64,000 nt of DNA from Theocolax elegans (taxonomy: Eukaryota > Arthropoda > Insecta > Hymenoptera > Cerocephalidae), in the NCBI GenBank assembly GCA_026168455.1, contig CM047431.1:64422668-64486667 (forward strand), read 5' to 3'. Both the position numbers and the translations under genes were made by a program. The notes below the pieces were generated by a model. The model was not told the DNA's origin. It did no database searches and saw only the letters and a list, made by a program, of their open reading frames with translations. Within the stretch, counting starts at the first letter, position 1. Each line of letters begins with the position of its first letter. Shown here one piece after another: positions 22,508 through 34,860 of this stretch.

Positions 22508-25393
22508 CTACTCTTTGTCATCGGACGTTAACGAATTGTCAAAGTTTATCGCCTTTTTGACCATATTTTGAATCTGTACGAGGTTATACTGGTTAATGGA
22601 AGGACTTCTTTTGTACGCTTCTGAACAGTCTTCAAGAGTCGGAATAATTCCTTTATCTATAAGCATTTGTAGATTGTATTTATAACACGATTTTTAGTCG
22701 TTCGTTTAGGTGGCGAGCTCTTCTCTTCGTTTGTTTTTGTAATTGTACTATTAGATTTACTTTTTACTTTAGCTGCATTATTTTTTACATATTTTCTTTC
22801 ATAATGTTGCAAAAATGATCGAACGTGAGTTACTTGTTTACTACTCTCGTATAGACATTTGTGTTGATCAATAACTTTCTGAATTTCGCTGCCTGGTATG
22901 CTGTGATTCTCTAAATACCTATCCTTAAAATTGTCGAGAATAATTTGAGATGATTCTGCTGTCCACCCTCTACTGGACTTACTAGAATTGTTATTCTCAG
23001 CTAAAATATAAATAAATTGACATAATTAAACCAATTTAAAAATACGGGAATAGAGTTACGGGAAAATAATTTAAAAATACGGGAAAAGACATATTTAGAT
23101 GAAAATATACGTATTAAACAAAAAATATTAATACTATATTGCTACTATAAATAAATATATGTGCTTGTGGGAGAGTGATAATAAATTTAACCGATTTACC
23201 TTGAAGATTTGTAGGATCGTCTGGGCACTCATTCTCTTGTTCGGTACCTGAAATACCATGCTCAGCTTTCGAAAGAGATTCTTCTGCAATAAGAATATTC
23301 CCCATCTTCGTTTCCACGAAATCTCCTTGGGCATATTCCAACCATTGAGATACTTGAAGAATATCTTCCGTTCCTTCAGGCTGCCTGTATATATTTAAGT
23401 GTATATTTTTGTGGTGCTCCATAAATGCTGACAAATTTTCAATTTCATCGTCCGTCAAATTAAGCGAAACGCCTGCAGTGGCTATGTGTTTTCTTAAAGG
23501 AATGCCACGAAACCAGCTAGGTATTTCTGCATTACATTTTTTGGCAAGGTCTGCCAATGAGCGACTTGCCTTGATCCATTTCAGTTCATTATTTTTGCTT
23601 GGTAGACCAAAAATATATGGGTTTTCTTCTGGAACTCGAGACTTTGATCGATATGCCAGTATCAGCAGAATACACTGTAGCATTTTTTGATGGAGAAGAA
23701 CAAGCGTAATCCGTGCATTTTTTTTCCTCTTTCCAAAACTCGAGCATACTTAGAAGCAATTTCCTTTGCTAAAAGGGACAATTTTTTGTAGAACTCCGGA
23801 TTTGTTTCCTCTGATATCTCTTGTCTCGAGTTTTCAAATGAATTAATGTACAATCTAAAAAGCTCTCCAGGACGTTTACGATTAAATACTAAAATGGAGA
23901 TGAGTGTCATTTTTGTGAAGGTGAGCCACTCCCTGTAGTTATATTTAGATTCTCAAAGGCTGTATCACGTTCATTGACGACATAATTTGATAATTTTTTT
24001 ATATCAGCTACGCTAGGTAGCTTAGGAAGTCCTTTGTCTAGATTCTTTCGCGTTTGTGCCTCTGATACTGCTTTTGCAAATGTAGAAAATCTTCTGTATT
24101 TTTTCTTACTTATAAAGGTAATTTCCTCTCAATACACTCTGAGATCCATAAATTGCAAGCAGCCTCCATGAGCCTACCAGCACTTGTAGCTACTGCCGGC
24201 ATTGTAAAATGTCTGGTCTTATTGTTTATGGTACCCACTTCGTTTGAGACTTCAATAAACGTTCTAAAATAGGTTGGGTCCAAACAGGACTTCAAATCGA
24301 TAATTAGCTGCTGCTTTGCTTTCATTAGTAATAATATCCTGGCAAGCAACCTTAATTCAGCTCGTATTTGCTTATCGTGATGATTCGAATTTTTATATTT
24401 ATAAGCTTCATAGCTGCCGTACAATACGATTAACAGATCCCTCTTTGCTACTTTTGCATATTCATTATCATTTAAGTGTGATATGATGATTCTCAAGTAA
24501 ACGCTTGCTTCAGAATTTACGTCTCCAACGACTAAATTGTGCATTACCTTAGTGTCGACGGGCAGCTCACTTCCAGTACACGATGGAAAATGTTTACGAA
24601 TACTTTTCACACTGTAGTTTCCGTAGCAAAATGGGCAGATTCTAAAATCTTCTACGTATTTTCCTTTTGTTGGTCTTCTGGCTACTTGAAATTGCCCTGT
24701 TTCGAGTTTACAATTGCTTTTAAACATACCTTCTTTTCTTAAAGCTGCAATTAATTTTTTCTTCCTTTTTTGATATTCGTTTAATTGTCCTTTCTTCCTA
24801 TTAGCTGCTGGTAGCGCCTCAATTTCAATAACCTTTGGTTCAGTTTCGTGAACAGTAGTGAGGTGATCTATAATTTTTCCAGAGAGTGTTTTTCCACAAA
24901 AAACACAACCATACTGTTTAAAGTTCTTTATCTCATCTTCAGGTTTGCCTGAAACATCGACTTTGAATGTTTTCGAATTCTTATATGCTGATCCTAATGG
25001 TTGTTCATTAAATTTTTTTGACGTTTGGTAAATGATCGATCATAGCTTCAGATTTACTTTTTTGATCTTTTTTTTTGTTTTTATTATTTTCAAAAGTAGA
25101 TTTTTGTTTTTTTGTTTCAACATCATCCAGCCTAGCTGATGCTTTTCTTTTTTTTTAATTGAAGTTACTGACTTTTTTACAACTATTAACCAATTTGTCG
25201 GATTCTTCGAACTTACTTACATCAGATGTGGTAGTATTAGATGGTATTATGAACTCAGTTACAGTTAAATTTTCTTGTTCATGAGCGTTCGACGTGACAA
25301 CATCTGTATCATCTATATTCGGTAAAGCAACCGTATCTTCCATCCTTGGGTGATAATCAAATTCCATTATATTAGAAAATTCTATATCAACGT
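22508..25393 (-). pseudogene. Tyrosine-recombinase-like gene (Crypton-type), last two exons, copy 2, several frameshifts
   Basis: Large exon 23,200-25,393 (acceptor TATATTTCAG, donor CAAG/GTAAAT) and last exon 22,508-23,000, both with phase-1 joints. The N-terminal part has finger-like motifs (CVFCGKTL..DHLTTVH; CPFCYGNYSVKSIRKHFPSC). A recombinase-like core has FNRKRPGE, then GIPLRKHIAT, then MEHHKNIHLNIYRQPEG, matching the Arg, Arg/His, His and Tyr positions of Crypton-type tyrosine recombinases. The last exon has a Trp-containing helical segment (RGWTAESSQIIL) as in related metazoan proteins. Single-base shifts occur near 25,185, 25,016, 24,110, 23,940, 23,720 and 22,690, mostly in homopolymers; continuation in another frame is clear each time. 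It could be a transposon gene or a domesticated copy. Confidence 0.68.
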
Positions 25394-25534
25394 CTGAAAT
25401 ATAAAAATAAATTAACAATTGTATATGAAATAATAGAATAAAATTTCCTATCGGAATATCGGAAACATGCATCTGGAAATTATTGTATTTGGCTTCGGAA
25501 TATATCGACTAAATTAAAATTTTCAAATAAATTG

Positions 25535-25710
25535 TTTACTTTTACAAACCTACTAATTGTTCAGCAATGAGGTACTAGGTGATTTTATAACTTCTACAGT
25601 TAATGCGTTCATATTTTCATCAACCACAATTGCAAATTCCGAAGATGATCCTTTGTAAAAATCTGAAAAAATTAATTATTTAATTTATCTATAAGTTACA
25701 GCTAATTTTA
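25535..25710. repeat. Long target-site-like direct repeat, left flank of LOA copy 2
   Basis: 176 bp nearly identical to 35,709-35,885; it lacks one T in ACTAATTG versus ACTAAATTG. Contains a second copy of exon 5 of the minus-strand gene. Confidence 0.88.
25550..25662 (-). pseudogene. Duplicated exon 5 of the recombinase-like gene, frameshifted
   Basis: 113 bp with the same acceptor (TTTTTTCAG) and donor (AG/GTTTGT) as the 114 bp exon at 35,724-35,837, but one base shorter, so it reads into TAG. It lies 3' of the LOA insertion in transcript order. If spliced in, it would break the frame. Confidence 0.75.
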
Positions 25711-25779
25711 TTATATTATATTATTATTTATTAAGTTACTCAGTTGGCACCCTCCTATTTGACTAGGTTATGCCAGGCA

Positions 25780-27356
25780 CTTGGGTATTCCCTTTGCGCC
25801 CTGTTTTCCATTTCCCATCTTTAGCCCCCCGAAGTGTATAGCAATATTGCCACACTTGGGTGAGCCTCTTATGGGTCCTTGGTTTTTTTCAATCGGGCAC
25901 CGCCCAGAGACCCTGCCAAACAGCAAAGTATTCTCTGGACATCCCAACTGGATATATCTCCTGAACCAATTAGAAATTCACCTGTGAGGCGCCATCTTCT
26001 TGTCATGATTCTGGGGCATTCACATAAGATGTGTAGAGGTGTTTCGTTTGCCTCCTTGCACATTCGGCATAATGGATCTGTTTCCAGTCCCATTTTATAC
26101 CTATGGTATCGCAAATCTCCATGTCCAGTAAGTATGTCCATTAGCTTGCGAGCTGTCTTTCTGCTAAGTTTCCTAAGCCCTTCTTCCCAGTGTCCGCTTA
26201 TTGCGTTTCCGAGTGCGGCTTTAGCTTGTCTGCATCCTGCAGTTTTTACCCAAGCACTTTGGTGTTCCTTCACCAGCCATTCCTTTAGTAATTCTATAAG
26301 GTGGCTATGTGGCATCTTCACCATCATGCTTGGTTCCGCATGTTTTCCATTTGTACCTATCTTTGCTAGGTCATCGGCTATCTCGTTACCACGTATACCT
26401 ACATGACTTGGTATCCATGTTAGCGTTAGCCGCTTATTCAACTCTGCCAGTCTATTTAGTGTCTTATGACATTCCCAAATTAGTCTGGACTTAGTGGTGT
26501 GACCATTCAGACTCTGTAACACAGTTCTGCTGTCCGAGTAAATGTATATCTCTTCGTCTTTGCAATTCTCCTGTGCCGCTTTAGCACATTGCAGGATTGC
26601 AAATGTTTCCGCTTGGGAAATGGTATTGTATTCCTTTAAGGAATATATCCTACCCTTCCCATTTTTTCTGCAGTATACCCCTGCTCCGACTCCCCGGATA
26701 TTCTTGGACCCATCAGTATACCAGAGTTCTTTGCCCTCCGGCACCCTAACACGTCCTTGACTCCAGTCATCTTTGCTAGGCAGACTGACTCTGTATCTCT
26801 TATCGAATAGGAACTCAGTGCTGCATCTATCAGTTCCCTTGTATAAGTTCTCTCTTAGATTTCGCGGGAGCGTACTTAGGAGTCCCCTGTCCGCCCGTCG
26901 ATCTAAGAGATTTCTAACTCTTAAGTATCCTTTTATGGCTTCTGACTTAAGAGTGAGCTGAAAGGGCTCAATATTCGTTATGACCCCCATAGCTTGTACT
27001 GGCGTGGTTCTTAGAGAATTGGTGATGCAGCGCAGGACCAATCCTCGTACCCTTTCCAGCATTTGGTTCGCAGTTTTCAAACCTGCTCGCTTCCACCAAA
27101 TCACTGCCGAATACGTGAGTTTTGGTTTCAGAATTGCTGTGTAAATCCACATCATGGTTTCTGGTTTAAGACCCCAGTTCAAGTGCAGAGCTCTACGTGT
27201 TTGCCATAGTACTCTTATAACTTTATTACACTGATTCTCAAGGTGCTCTTTCCAGTTTAACTTACTGTCAAGAATGACACCTAGATATTTAGCTTTTTCT
27301 TTTATTTCTAGCCGTTTTCCTCCATATTCGAGGTGTTTTATGCTTGTTTTCCACTT
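25780..27356 (-). pseudogene. LOA ORF2 C-terminal part in block A (RT thumb, RNase H)
   Basis: Contains the RT connection (YLGVILDSKLNWKEHLENQC, TYSAVIWWKRAGLKTANQM) and RNase H: LWYTDGSKN, SQAETFAILQCA, IYSDSRTVL, TWIPSHVGIRGNEIADDLAK, giving the four acidic residues. A Cys/His motif follows (CRMCKEANETPLHILCECPR). This is the best RNase H sequence of the element in the window. The open frame continues across the artificial joint into block B (to 27,512), so the apparent 547-residue protein is chimeric. Confidence 0.85.
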
Positions 27357-30300
27357 CCCATCTTTAGCCCCCCGAAGTGTATAGCAATATTGCCACACTT
27401 GGGTGAGCCTTCTTATGGGTCCTTGGTTTTTTTCAATCGGGCACCGCCCAGAGACCCTGCCAAACAGCAAGTATTCTCTGGACATCCCAACTGGATATAT
27501 CTCCTGAACCAATTAGAAATTCACCTGTGAGGCGCCATCTTCTTGTCATGATTCTGGGAGCATTCACATAAGATGTGTAGAGGTGTTTCGTTTGCCTCCT
27601 TGCACATTCGGCATAAGGATCTGTTTTCCAGTCCCATTTTTATACCTATGGTATCGCAAATCTCCATGTCCAGTAAGTATGTCCATTAGCTTGCGAGCTG
27701 TCTTTCTGCTAAGTTTCCTAAGCCCTTCTTCCCAGTGTCCGCTTATTGCGGTTCCGAGTGCGGCTTAGATTGTCTGCATCCTGCAGTTTTTACCCAAGCA
27801 CTTTGGTGTTCCTTCACCAGCCATTCCTTTAGTAATTCTATAAGGTGGCTATGTGGCATCTTCACCATCATGCTTGGTTCCGCATGTTTTCCATTCTGTA
27901 CCTATCTTTGCTAGGTCATCGGCTATCTCGTTACCACGTATACCTACATGACTTGGTATCCATGTTAGCGTTAGCCGCTTATTCAAACTCTGCCAGTCTA
28001 TTTAGTGTCTTATGACATTCCCAAATTAGTCTGGACTTAGTGGTGTGACCATTCAGACTCTGTAACACAGTTCTGCTGTCCGAGTAAATGTATATCTCTT
28101 CGCCTTTGCAATTCTCCTGTGCCGCTTTGCACATTGCAGGATTGCAAATGTTTCCGCTTGGGAAATGGTATTGTATTCCTTTAAGGAATATATCCTACCC
28201 TTCCCATTTTTTCTGCAGTATACCCCTGCTCCGACTCCCCGGATATTCTTGGACCCATCAGTATACCAGAGTTCTTTGCCCTCCGGCACCCTAACACGTC
28301 CTTGGACTCCAGTCATCTTTGCTAGGCAGACTGACTCTGTATCTCTTATCGAATAGGAACTCAGTGCTGCATCTATCAGTTCCCTTGTATAAGTTCTCTC
28401 TTAGATTTCGCGGGAGCGTACTTAGGAGTCCCCTGTCCGCCCGTCGATCTAAGAGATTTCTAACTCTTAAGTATCCTTTTATGGCTTCTGACTTAAGAGT
28501 GAGCTGAAAGGGCTCAATATTCGTTATGACCCCCATAGCTTGTACTGGCGTGGTTCTTAGAGAATTGGTGATGCAGCGCAGGACCAATCCTCGTACCCTT
28601 TCCAGCATTTGGTTCGCAGTTTTCAAACCTGCTCGCTTCCACCAAATCACTGCCGAATACGTGAGTTTTGGTTTCAGAATTGCTGTGTAAATCCACATCA
28701 TGGTTTCTGGTTTAAGACCCCAGTTCAAGTGCAGAGCTCTACGTGTTTGCCATAGTACTCTTATAACTTTATTACACTGATTCTCAAGGTGCTCTTTCCA
28801 GTTTAACTTACTGTCAAGAATGACACCTAGATATTTAGCTTTTTCTTTTATTCTAGCCGTTTTCCTCCATATTCGAGGTGTTTATGCTTGTTTTCCACTT
28901 ATATTTACGTGTAAACACCATAACTTCCATTTTTTCCGGGTTAACCGATAGCCCACCTCCTTGGCACCACTTATATACCTTATTCAAGGCATTTTGCATG
29001 ATGTCAAATAGTGTTTCTAAAAATGGTCCTCTAACTATTATTGCTAGATCATCTGCATATCCTACAACCTCACATCCCGTGTTGGTTAGTAGGCATAATA
29101 GTGTGTTCATTACAAGATTCCAGAGGGATGGGGAAATAACCCCCCCCCTGTGGGCATCCCGTGTTCACCCAGCCAGTTACCTTGGTGTTACCCTTGGTCA
29201 TTACCAGCTTTCTGTTTGATAACATGAGTTCGACCCAGTCAGTAACTGGCTGAGCTATTCCATGTCTCCTCATTGCCTCCTTGATTACTCTTTTGGAGGT
29301 ATGGTTGAAAGCTCCTTCTATGTCTAAAAAGACCACTAGAGCGAAGCCTCCGTTTTCAATTTGTTCTTCAATCAGGTTCACTATTTTGCACAGAGCAGTC
29401 TCAGTAGAGTGTCCTGCTCTGTACGCATACTGATCCCTATGAAGTGGTCGTTCTTTTAAAGGTTTATCTTTAATATGTCTATCTATGAGCCTTTCCATTG
29501 TCTCAGCATAAACGATGTAAGACTTATAGGTCGGAAGTCTTTAGGAGAAGTATAACTCCCCCTTACCTGCTTTCGGATATGAACGTCACCTCTCCTTCCC
29601 TTCCAACTTTCTGGAATATGGCATAATTCCAGACTTGCCCTAATAAGTCTGGTCATTGGACGGATAATGCACTCCCCCGCCCTTTGTAATAGTGCGGGGT
29701 AAATACCATCCAGTCCTGGTGACTTATATGGCCCAAAGATCCGATGGCCCACCTGACTTTGTCCTCTGAGGCAATTTCGGTCCCCAGCACACTGCATGAT
29801 CCGGTTTGGATCACCGCATGCTGGTTTCCCGGTTCCGTAGTCGTTTGACTCATGAACTTCCATCGCCCCTCTCCCCTTCTTTCGAGAAATCCGGGTAGAA
29901 GGATTCGATCAGGCGGTACAACGTTTCTTCGTCCGTCATGGTGTATTTCCCATTTGGCAGTTTAAGTGCTCCCAATATAGCTTCCGGATTTTTTGACAAG
30001 ATCTTGTCCAACCGGGCTGCCTGTGAGCCTTTTTCTATGTCGCTGCAAAAGTTGGCCCATGATTCTGCTTGTGCCTTCCTAATTGCTGCTCGATAGCTGT
30101 CTCTTTTACTTGCGTAATGATTCCACTCGTCTGCTGTACCTTTTTTTTGGGCCAGCTTATAGGTTCTCCTTACTTGTTTCTTGAGACACTCTAGGTTCTC
30201 GTTCCACCAGTAGGTTTTATCTCGCTTACCCACCAATGTGGGTCTACAGTTGTTCTCAAAGCTGAGATCCAATTTGTCTTCTTCGGTTTCCTGGTCCATG

Positions 30301-30597
30301 TTCTAGGATTTGTACCAGGTCCCACTAACTCGAAAACAATTTTGGCATGATCAGATAGTGTCGGTTCATCAGATACCCTCCACCTCTTGATCCTATTTGT
30401 AATTTCTCCAGTACATAACGTGATGTCCAATACTTCTGCTCTAAGTTTATTACAGAATGTTGGCGTTGTACCAGTGTTTAGAATATCTAGTTTGGTTGTG
30501 GCTAGATATTCTACCAGTTCCTCTCCTCTCCTATTGATGTCTGTGCTCCCCCACAGTATGTGATGTGAGTTAGCGTCACAGCCTATTAGGAGCGGTA
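27357..30597 (-). pseudogene. LOA ORF2 fragment in block B, multiple indels
   Basis: Runs from the end of the endonuclease (VLDITLCTGEITNRIKRW at about 30,400) through RT (GYADDLAII near 29,050) and RNase H (28,0xx-28,300) to the 3' UTR. It has the same nine-G frameshift after GCPQGG as copy 1, plus many private 1-base indels (for example near 28,130, 28,853, 29,510, 29,575 and 30,260) that chop it into short frames. Confidence 0.82.
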
Positions 30598-32030
30598 TAG
30601 CTCCCCTTACCTGCTTTCGGAATGAACGTCACTCTCTTCCCTTCCAACTTTCTGGAATATGGCATAATTCCAGACTTGCCCTAATAAGTCTGGTCATTGG
30701 ACGGATAATGCACTCCCCCGCCCTTTGTAATAGTGCGGGGTAAATACCATCCAGTCCTGGTGACTTATATGGCCCAAAAGATCCGATGGCCCACCTGACT
30801 TTGTCCTCTGAGGCAATTTCGGTCCCCAGCACACTGCATGATCCGGTTTGGATCACCGCATGCTGGTTTCCCGTTCCGTAGTCGTTTGACTCATGAACTT
30901 CCATCGCCCCTTCCCCTTCTTTCGAGAAATCCGGGTAGAAGGATTCGATCAGGCGGTACAACGTTTCTTCGTCCGTCATGGTGTATTTCCCATTTGGCAG
31001 TTTAAGTGCTCCCAATATAGCTTCCGGATTTTTTGACAAGATCTTGTCCAACCGGGCTGCCTGTGAGCCTTTTTCTATGTCGCTGCAAAAGTTGGCCCAT
31101 GATTCTGCTTGTGCCTTCCTAATTGCTGCTCGATAGCTGTCTCTTTTACTTGCGTAATGATTCCACTCGTCTGCTGTACCTTTTTTTTGGGCCAGCTTAT
31201 AGGTTCTCCTTACTTGTTTCTTGAGACACTCTAGGTTCTCGTTCCACCAGTAGGTTTTATCTCGCTTACCCACCAATGTGGGTCTACAGTTGTTCTCAAA
31301 GCTGAGATCCAATTTGTCTTCTTCGGTTTCCTGGTCCATGTTCTAGGATTTGTACCAGGTCCCACTAACTCGAAAACAATTTTGGCATGATCAGATAGTG
31401 TCGGTTCATCAGATACCCTCCACCTCTTGATCCTATTTGTAATTTCTCCAGTACATAACGTGATGTCCAATACTTCTGCTCTAAGTTTATTACAGAATGT
31501 TGGCGTTGTACCAGTGTTTAGAATATCTAGTTTGGTTGTGGCTAGATATTCTACCAGTTCCTCTCCTCTCCTATTGATGTCTGTGCTCCCCCACAGTATG
31601 TGATGTGAGTTAGCGTCACAGCCTATTAGGAGCGGTAAGTTTTTACTCTCACAGAAGGTAATTAACCTTTTAACTTCCGTGGGTGGATTTACCTCTCCAT
31701 CATATGGAAAGTACGCTGAGGCAATGACTATGTTTCCAATGCCTTCCGATTCCGTCCTCACCGCTGTCAGGTCTCTTGTACAGAAATCCATCAGCGGGGT
31801 TACATTTACTCCCTTAGTGATGATACACGTTCTGGGCGTCTCAGCTTGCATGTCCCTGTAACAAACAAGCCCCTTTCCCCTTAAACCCTTGATTGTCCTC
31901 TCACCGTCCATGGTTCTTGGACCAGTGACAGGCCTGTAGGCATCTCTGCCAAACCCTTACGCAATAGTGCAGAAGAGTCTTTGCAGTGATGCAAGTTAAT
32001 TTGTGAGATTTGCAGCGCCTTGAAGGTCAT
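30598..32030 (-). pseudogene. LOA ORF2 N-terminal part in block C
   Basis: Starts at ATG 32,028-32,030. Endonuclease motifs GCDANSHHILWGS and SDHAKI are present, then RT up to PESWKGR where it meets block B. Single-base indels lie at about 31,935, 31,895 and 31,300, the last also found in block B. Confidence 0.8.
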
Positions 32031-33120
32031 TATTTCGATTTCCCGGCACTGCTGCCTCTTTATCAGACTCCGCTACCGCCGGCGCGTGTACTTTGAAGTG
32101 ACACGCTCCAGTGAGTAGAAGGGTCTGCAATCTAGAGCCTGAAGGGCTCTAGCTGGGACTCCGGCATCTGCACCAGAAGAAAGTTGTCCTTCGCTGCAGC
32201 ACCGTCGGTAGGCCTCCTTGTCGCATTTTACGACCCGCCATGTTGCGGTATTAGCGTCGGATTGTACCGAATCAGCCTCTGAAGAACCAGCTCCGTGGGT
32301 TTCGGTGCTCCCGGTATCCACGCGCTGGCCTTCACCAGCCTCTGCAGCACCTCCGTTCCGCGACTGTCAGAGCAGGACCCCGCCAAGATTTTAGTCCGGG
32401 CACGATCCCACACTCAGCCAATCCGCGGACCGTTGATCCTCTGCTATAATCACAAACACTCCCCCCCTGCAGAAGGACGCAACAAACTTTGGCAGCTGCT
32501 CAGGAGGAAGGACTCTGTCTCCTCCTCCAGAGCATTCCTGAAGTCTTCAAACTGTCCTGTAGTAAGAAGCACCTCAGGATATTCTGCTGATGTCACGACC
32601 CTCGACAGAGGGTTCGTTCTCTGTGCTGTTTGTAAGTTCCACACTACATTGCGGCTTTTCAGCACTCTGAGGTTACTATGTTGTGCCGGCTTGTTTTTAT
32701 GCCGTTTTTGTGTTCCGCGGGTCCTCTGTCGGCGTGTTCCTTCCCTCTTTTCCCCATCAGAGGCGTTGAGGGAGGTTTCTCCGCGCTTTGAGCCCGCATT
32801 TCTGCTTTCTGAGCTTTCGCCTGCGGTTTTTCTCCGCATAGCGTCCACTCGTCCAGCTTCTTCTTCATTGGTATCATTGGCATTCCAGCTCCCGGTTCGG
32901 GATGGACACCGTCAATGGCCATCAGGATTTTTAAATTCATGGGTTGGTAAGCAGACATCCCACTGGGCGCCGCCTGCTCACCTACCTTTACTCCAACTAC
33001 CGGTGACACCGAAGTTACCACCGGCAAATTGGTTGTGTTGAGAGTTGGGATCTCTCCAGGGTTTGTTGACACTTTTGGGCTAGCATCCGAATAGCCCATT
33101 GCTTTTACAGGGAAGGACAT
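32031..33120 (-). pseudogene. LOA ORF1 in block C, heavily indel-ridden
   Basis: ATG at 33,118-33,120. Same protein as 2956-4053 but broken into several frames by at least ten one- or two-base indels (for example near 32,040, 32,095, 32,155, 32,215, 32,410, 32,510, 32,720 and 32,870). Such a density is far above that of the flanking DNA and of block D. Confidence 0.8.
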
Positions 33121-33890
33121 ATCATGGATTTTTTAAGGGGGGTTTTTGATTTGTGTTAAGTGTTTATGTCTGTGGCTCCCTACGAGTGTCCCCCCTCGTC
33201 ATCCGAACAGCCCTCGCAAAACAGGCAGCGACCCACTTCGGTCCTACTATAGGAAAGCCCCCCACCCGAAGCAGTAGGGTCCCATCCGGTCACTATCCGG
33301 CACTACTACCCCTGGCGCGATTATACACTGACTGATAGGGCAGCCAGGCTTTGCTAGTTAGGCCAGCCCGGGCCCCTGTACTATTCAGCGGCCTAGGAGT
33401 GTCTCAACCTAGTTTATCCTAGGGTGCCTCCATGGGTACCCCACCCGTCCGCTTGAGCAGTCTTACTACGAGGAAAGAACACCCCCCGAGAGCCCCAGTG
33501 TGAGAAGGTGTTTGTGTGTGTGTGAGTCTGTTTGTGTCATGTGAATGTGTATAGGTATAGGTGTAATGATCACTGATAAAGTCCCAGCGTGTCCATCCAT
33601 AACCCGCGCGGAGCATACCCGTTTATAGGGATCTCCTCTTTCACCAGCGAGCCCGTTTATAGAGCTGCCTCTTACAAGCGCTTGGAAAGAGCCGTTTATA
33701 GGCCTCCCATTCATACCTCTGAGACCCTACCAGTAATACATGAGTGTAAATGATGTGTTGTGTGTCATTCCGTGTCCTGGATAGGAGCCCTTACGTGGGA
33801 ATCCCTTCCGGGCCAGAAAGGCCACGGTTTTTTAGAGAGATGTTACTCCTCTATCCCTCCCCAATTACACTGTTTCCAGTGACTTCCGGG
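33121..33890 (-). promoter_or_regulatory. LOA 5' UTR inside block C
   Basis: Copy of 4054-4830; it stops within the terminal hairpin region, short of the 5' end, at the CTTGGGA joint with block D. Confidence 0.75.
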
Positions 33891-34860
33891 CTTGGGACTC
33901 CGGCATCTGCACCAGAAGAAAGTTGTCCTTCGCTGCAGCACCGTCGGTAGCCTCCTTGTCGCATTTTACGACCCGCCATGTTGCGGTATTTAGCGTCGGA
34001 TTGTACCGCATCAGCCTCTGAAGAACCAGCTCCGTGGGTTTCGGTGCTCCCGGTATCCACGCGCTGGCCTTCACCAGCCTCTGCAGCACCTCCGTTCCGC
34101 TGACTGTCAGAGCAGGACCCCGCCAAGATTTTAGTCCGGGCACGATCCCACTCAGCCAATCCGCGGACCGTTGATCCTCTGCTATAATCACAAACACTCC
34201 CCCCCTGCAGAAGGACGCAACAAACTTTGGCAGCTGCTCAGGAGGAAGGACATCTGTCTCCTCCTCCAGAGCATTCCTGAAGTCTTCAAACTGTCCTGTA
34301 GTAAGAAGCACCTCAGGATATTCTGCTGATGTCACGACCCTCGACAGAGGGTTCGTTCTCTGTGCTGTTGTAAGTCCCACACTACATTGCGGCTTTTCAG
34401 CACTCTGAGTGTTACTTAGTTGTGCCGGCTTGTTTTTATGCCGTTTTTGTGTCCGCGGGTCCTCTGGCGGCGTGTCCTTCCCTCTTTTCCCCATAAGAGG
34501 CGTTGAGGGAGGTTTCTCCGCGCTTTGAGCCCGCATTTCTGCTTTCTGAGCTTTCGCCTGCGGTTTTTCTCCGCATAGCGTCCACTCGTCCAGCTTCTTC
34601 CTTCATTGGTATCCATTGGCATTCCAGCTCCCGGTTCGGGATTGGACACCGTCAATGGCCCATCAGGATTTTTAAATTCAGTGGTTGGTAAGCAGAATCC
34701 CACTGGGCGCCGCCTGCTCACCTACCTTTACTCCAACTACCGGTGACACCGAAGTTACCACCGGCAAATTGGTTGTGTTGAGAGTTTGGGATCTCTCCAG
34801 GGTTTGTTGACACTTTTGGGCTAGCATCCGAATAGCCCATTGCTTTTACAGGAAGGACAT
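33891..34860 (-). pseudogene. LOA ORF1 in block D, 3'-truncated
   Basis: ATG at 34,858-34,860. An uninterrupted 223-residue stretch (33,865-34,536) keeps Trp where copy 1 has the TAG stop. Two or three single-base indels near 34,540, 34,683 and 34,850 affect the N-terminal half. It ends at the C/D joint near PESQA. Confidence 0.8.

Noticed and set aside
25155..25472. 105-residue ORF starting MHVSDIPIG as an independent small gene
   Set aside because: The first ~26 residues are intron sequence ending in TATATTTCAG; the rest is the beginning of the large recombinase exon before a frameshift.
25869..27512. Single 547-residue RT/RNase H protein
   Set aside because: Its first ~50 residues come from the 3' end of block B read across an artificial joint; it is a chimera of two overlapping copies.
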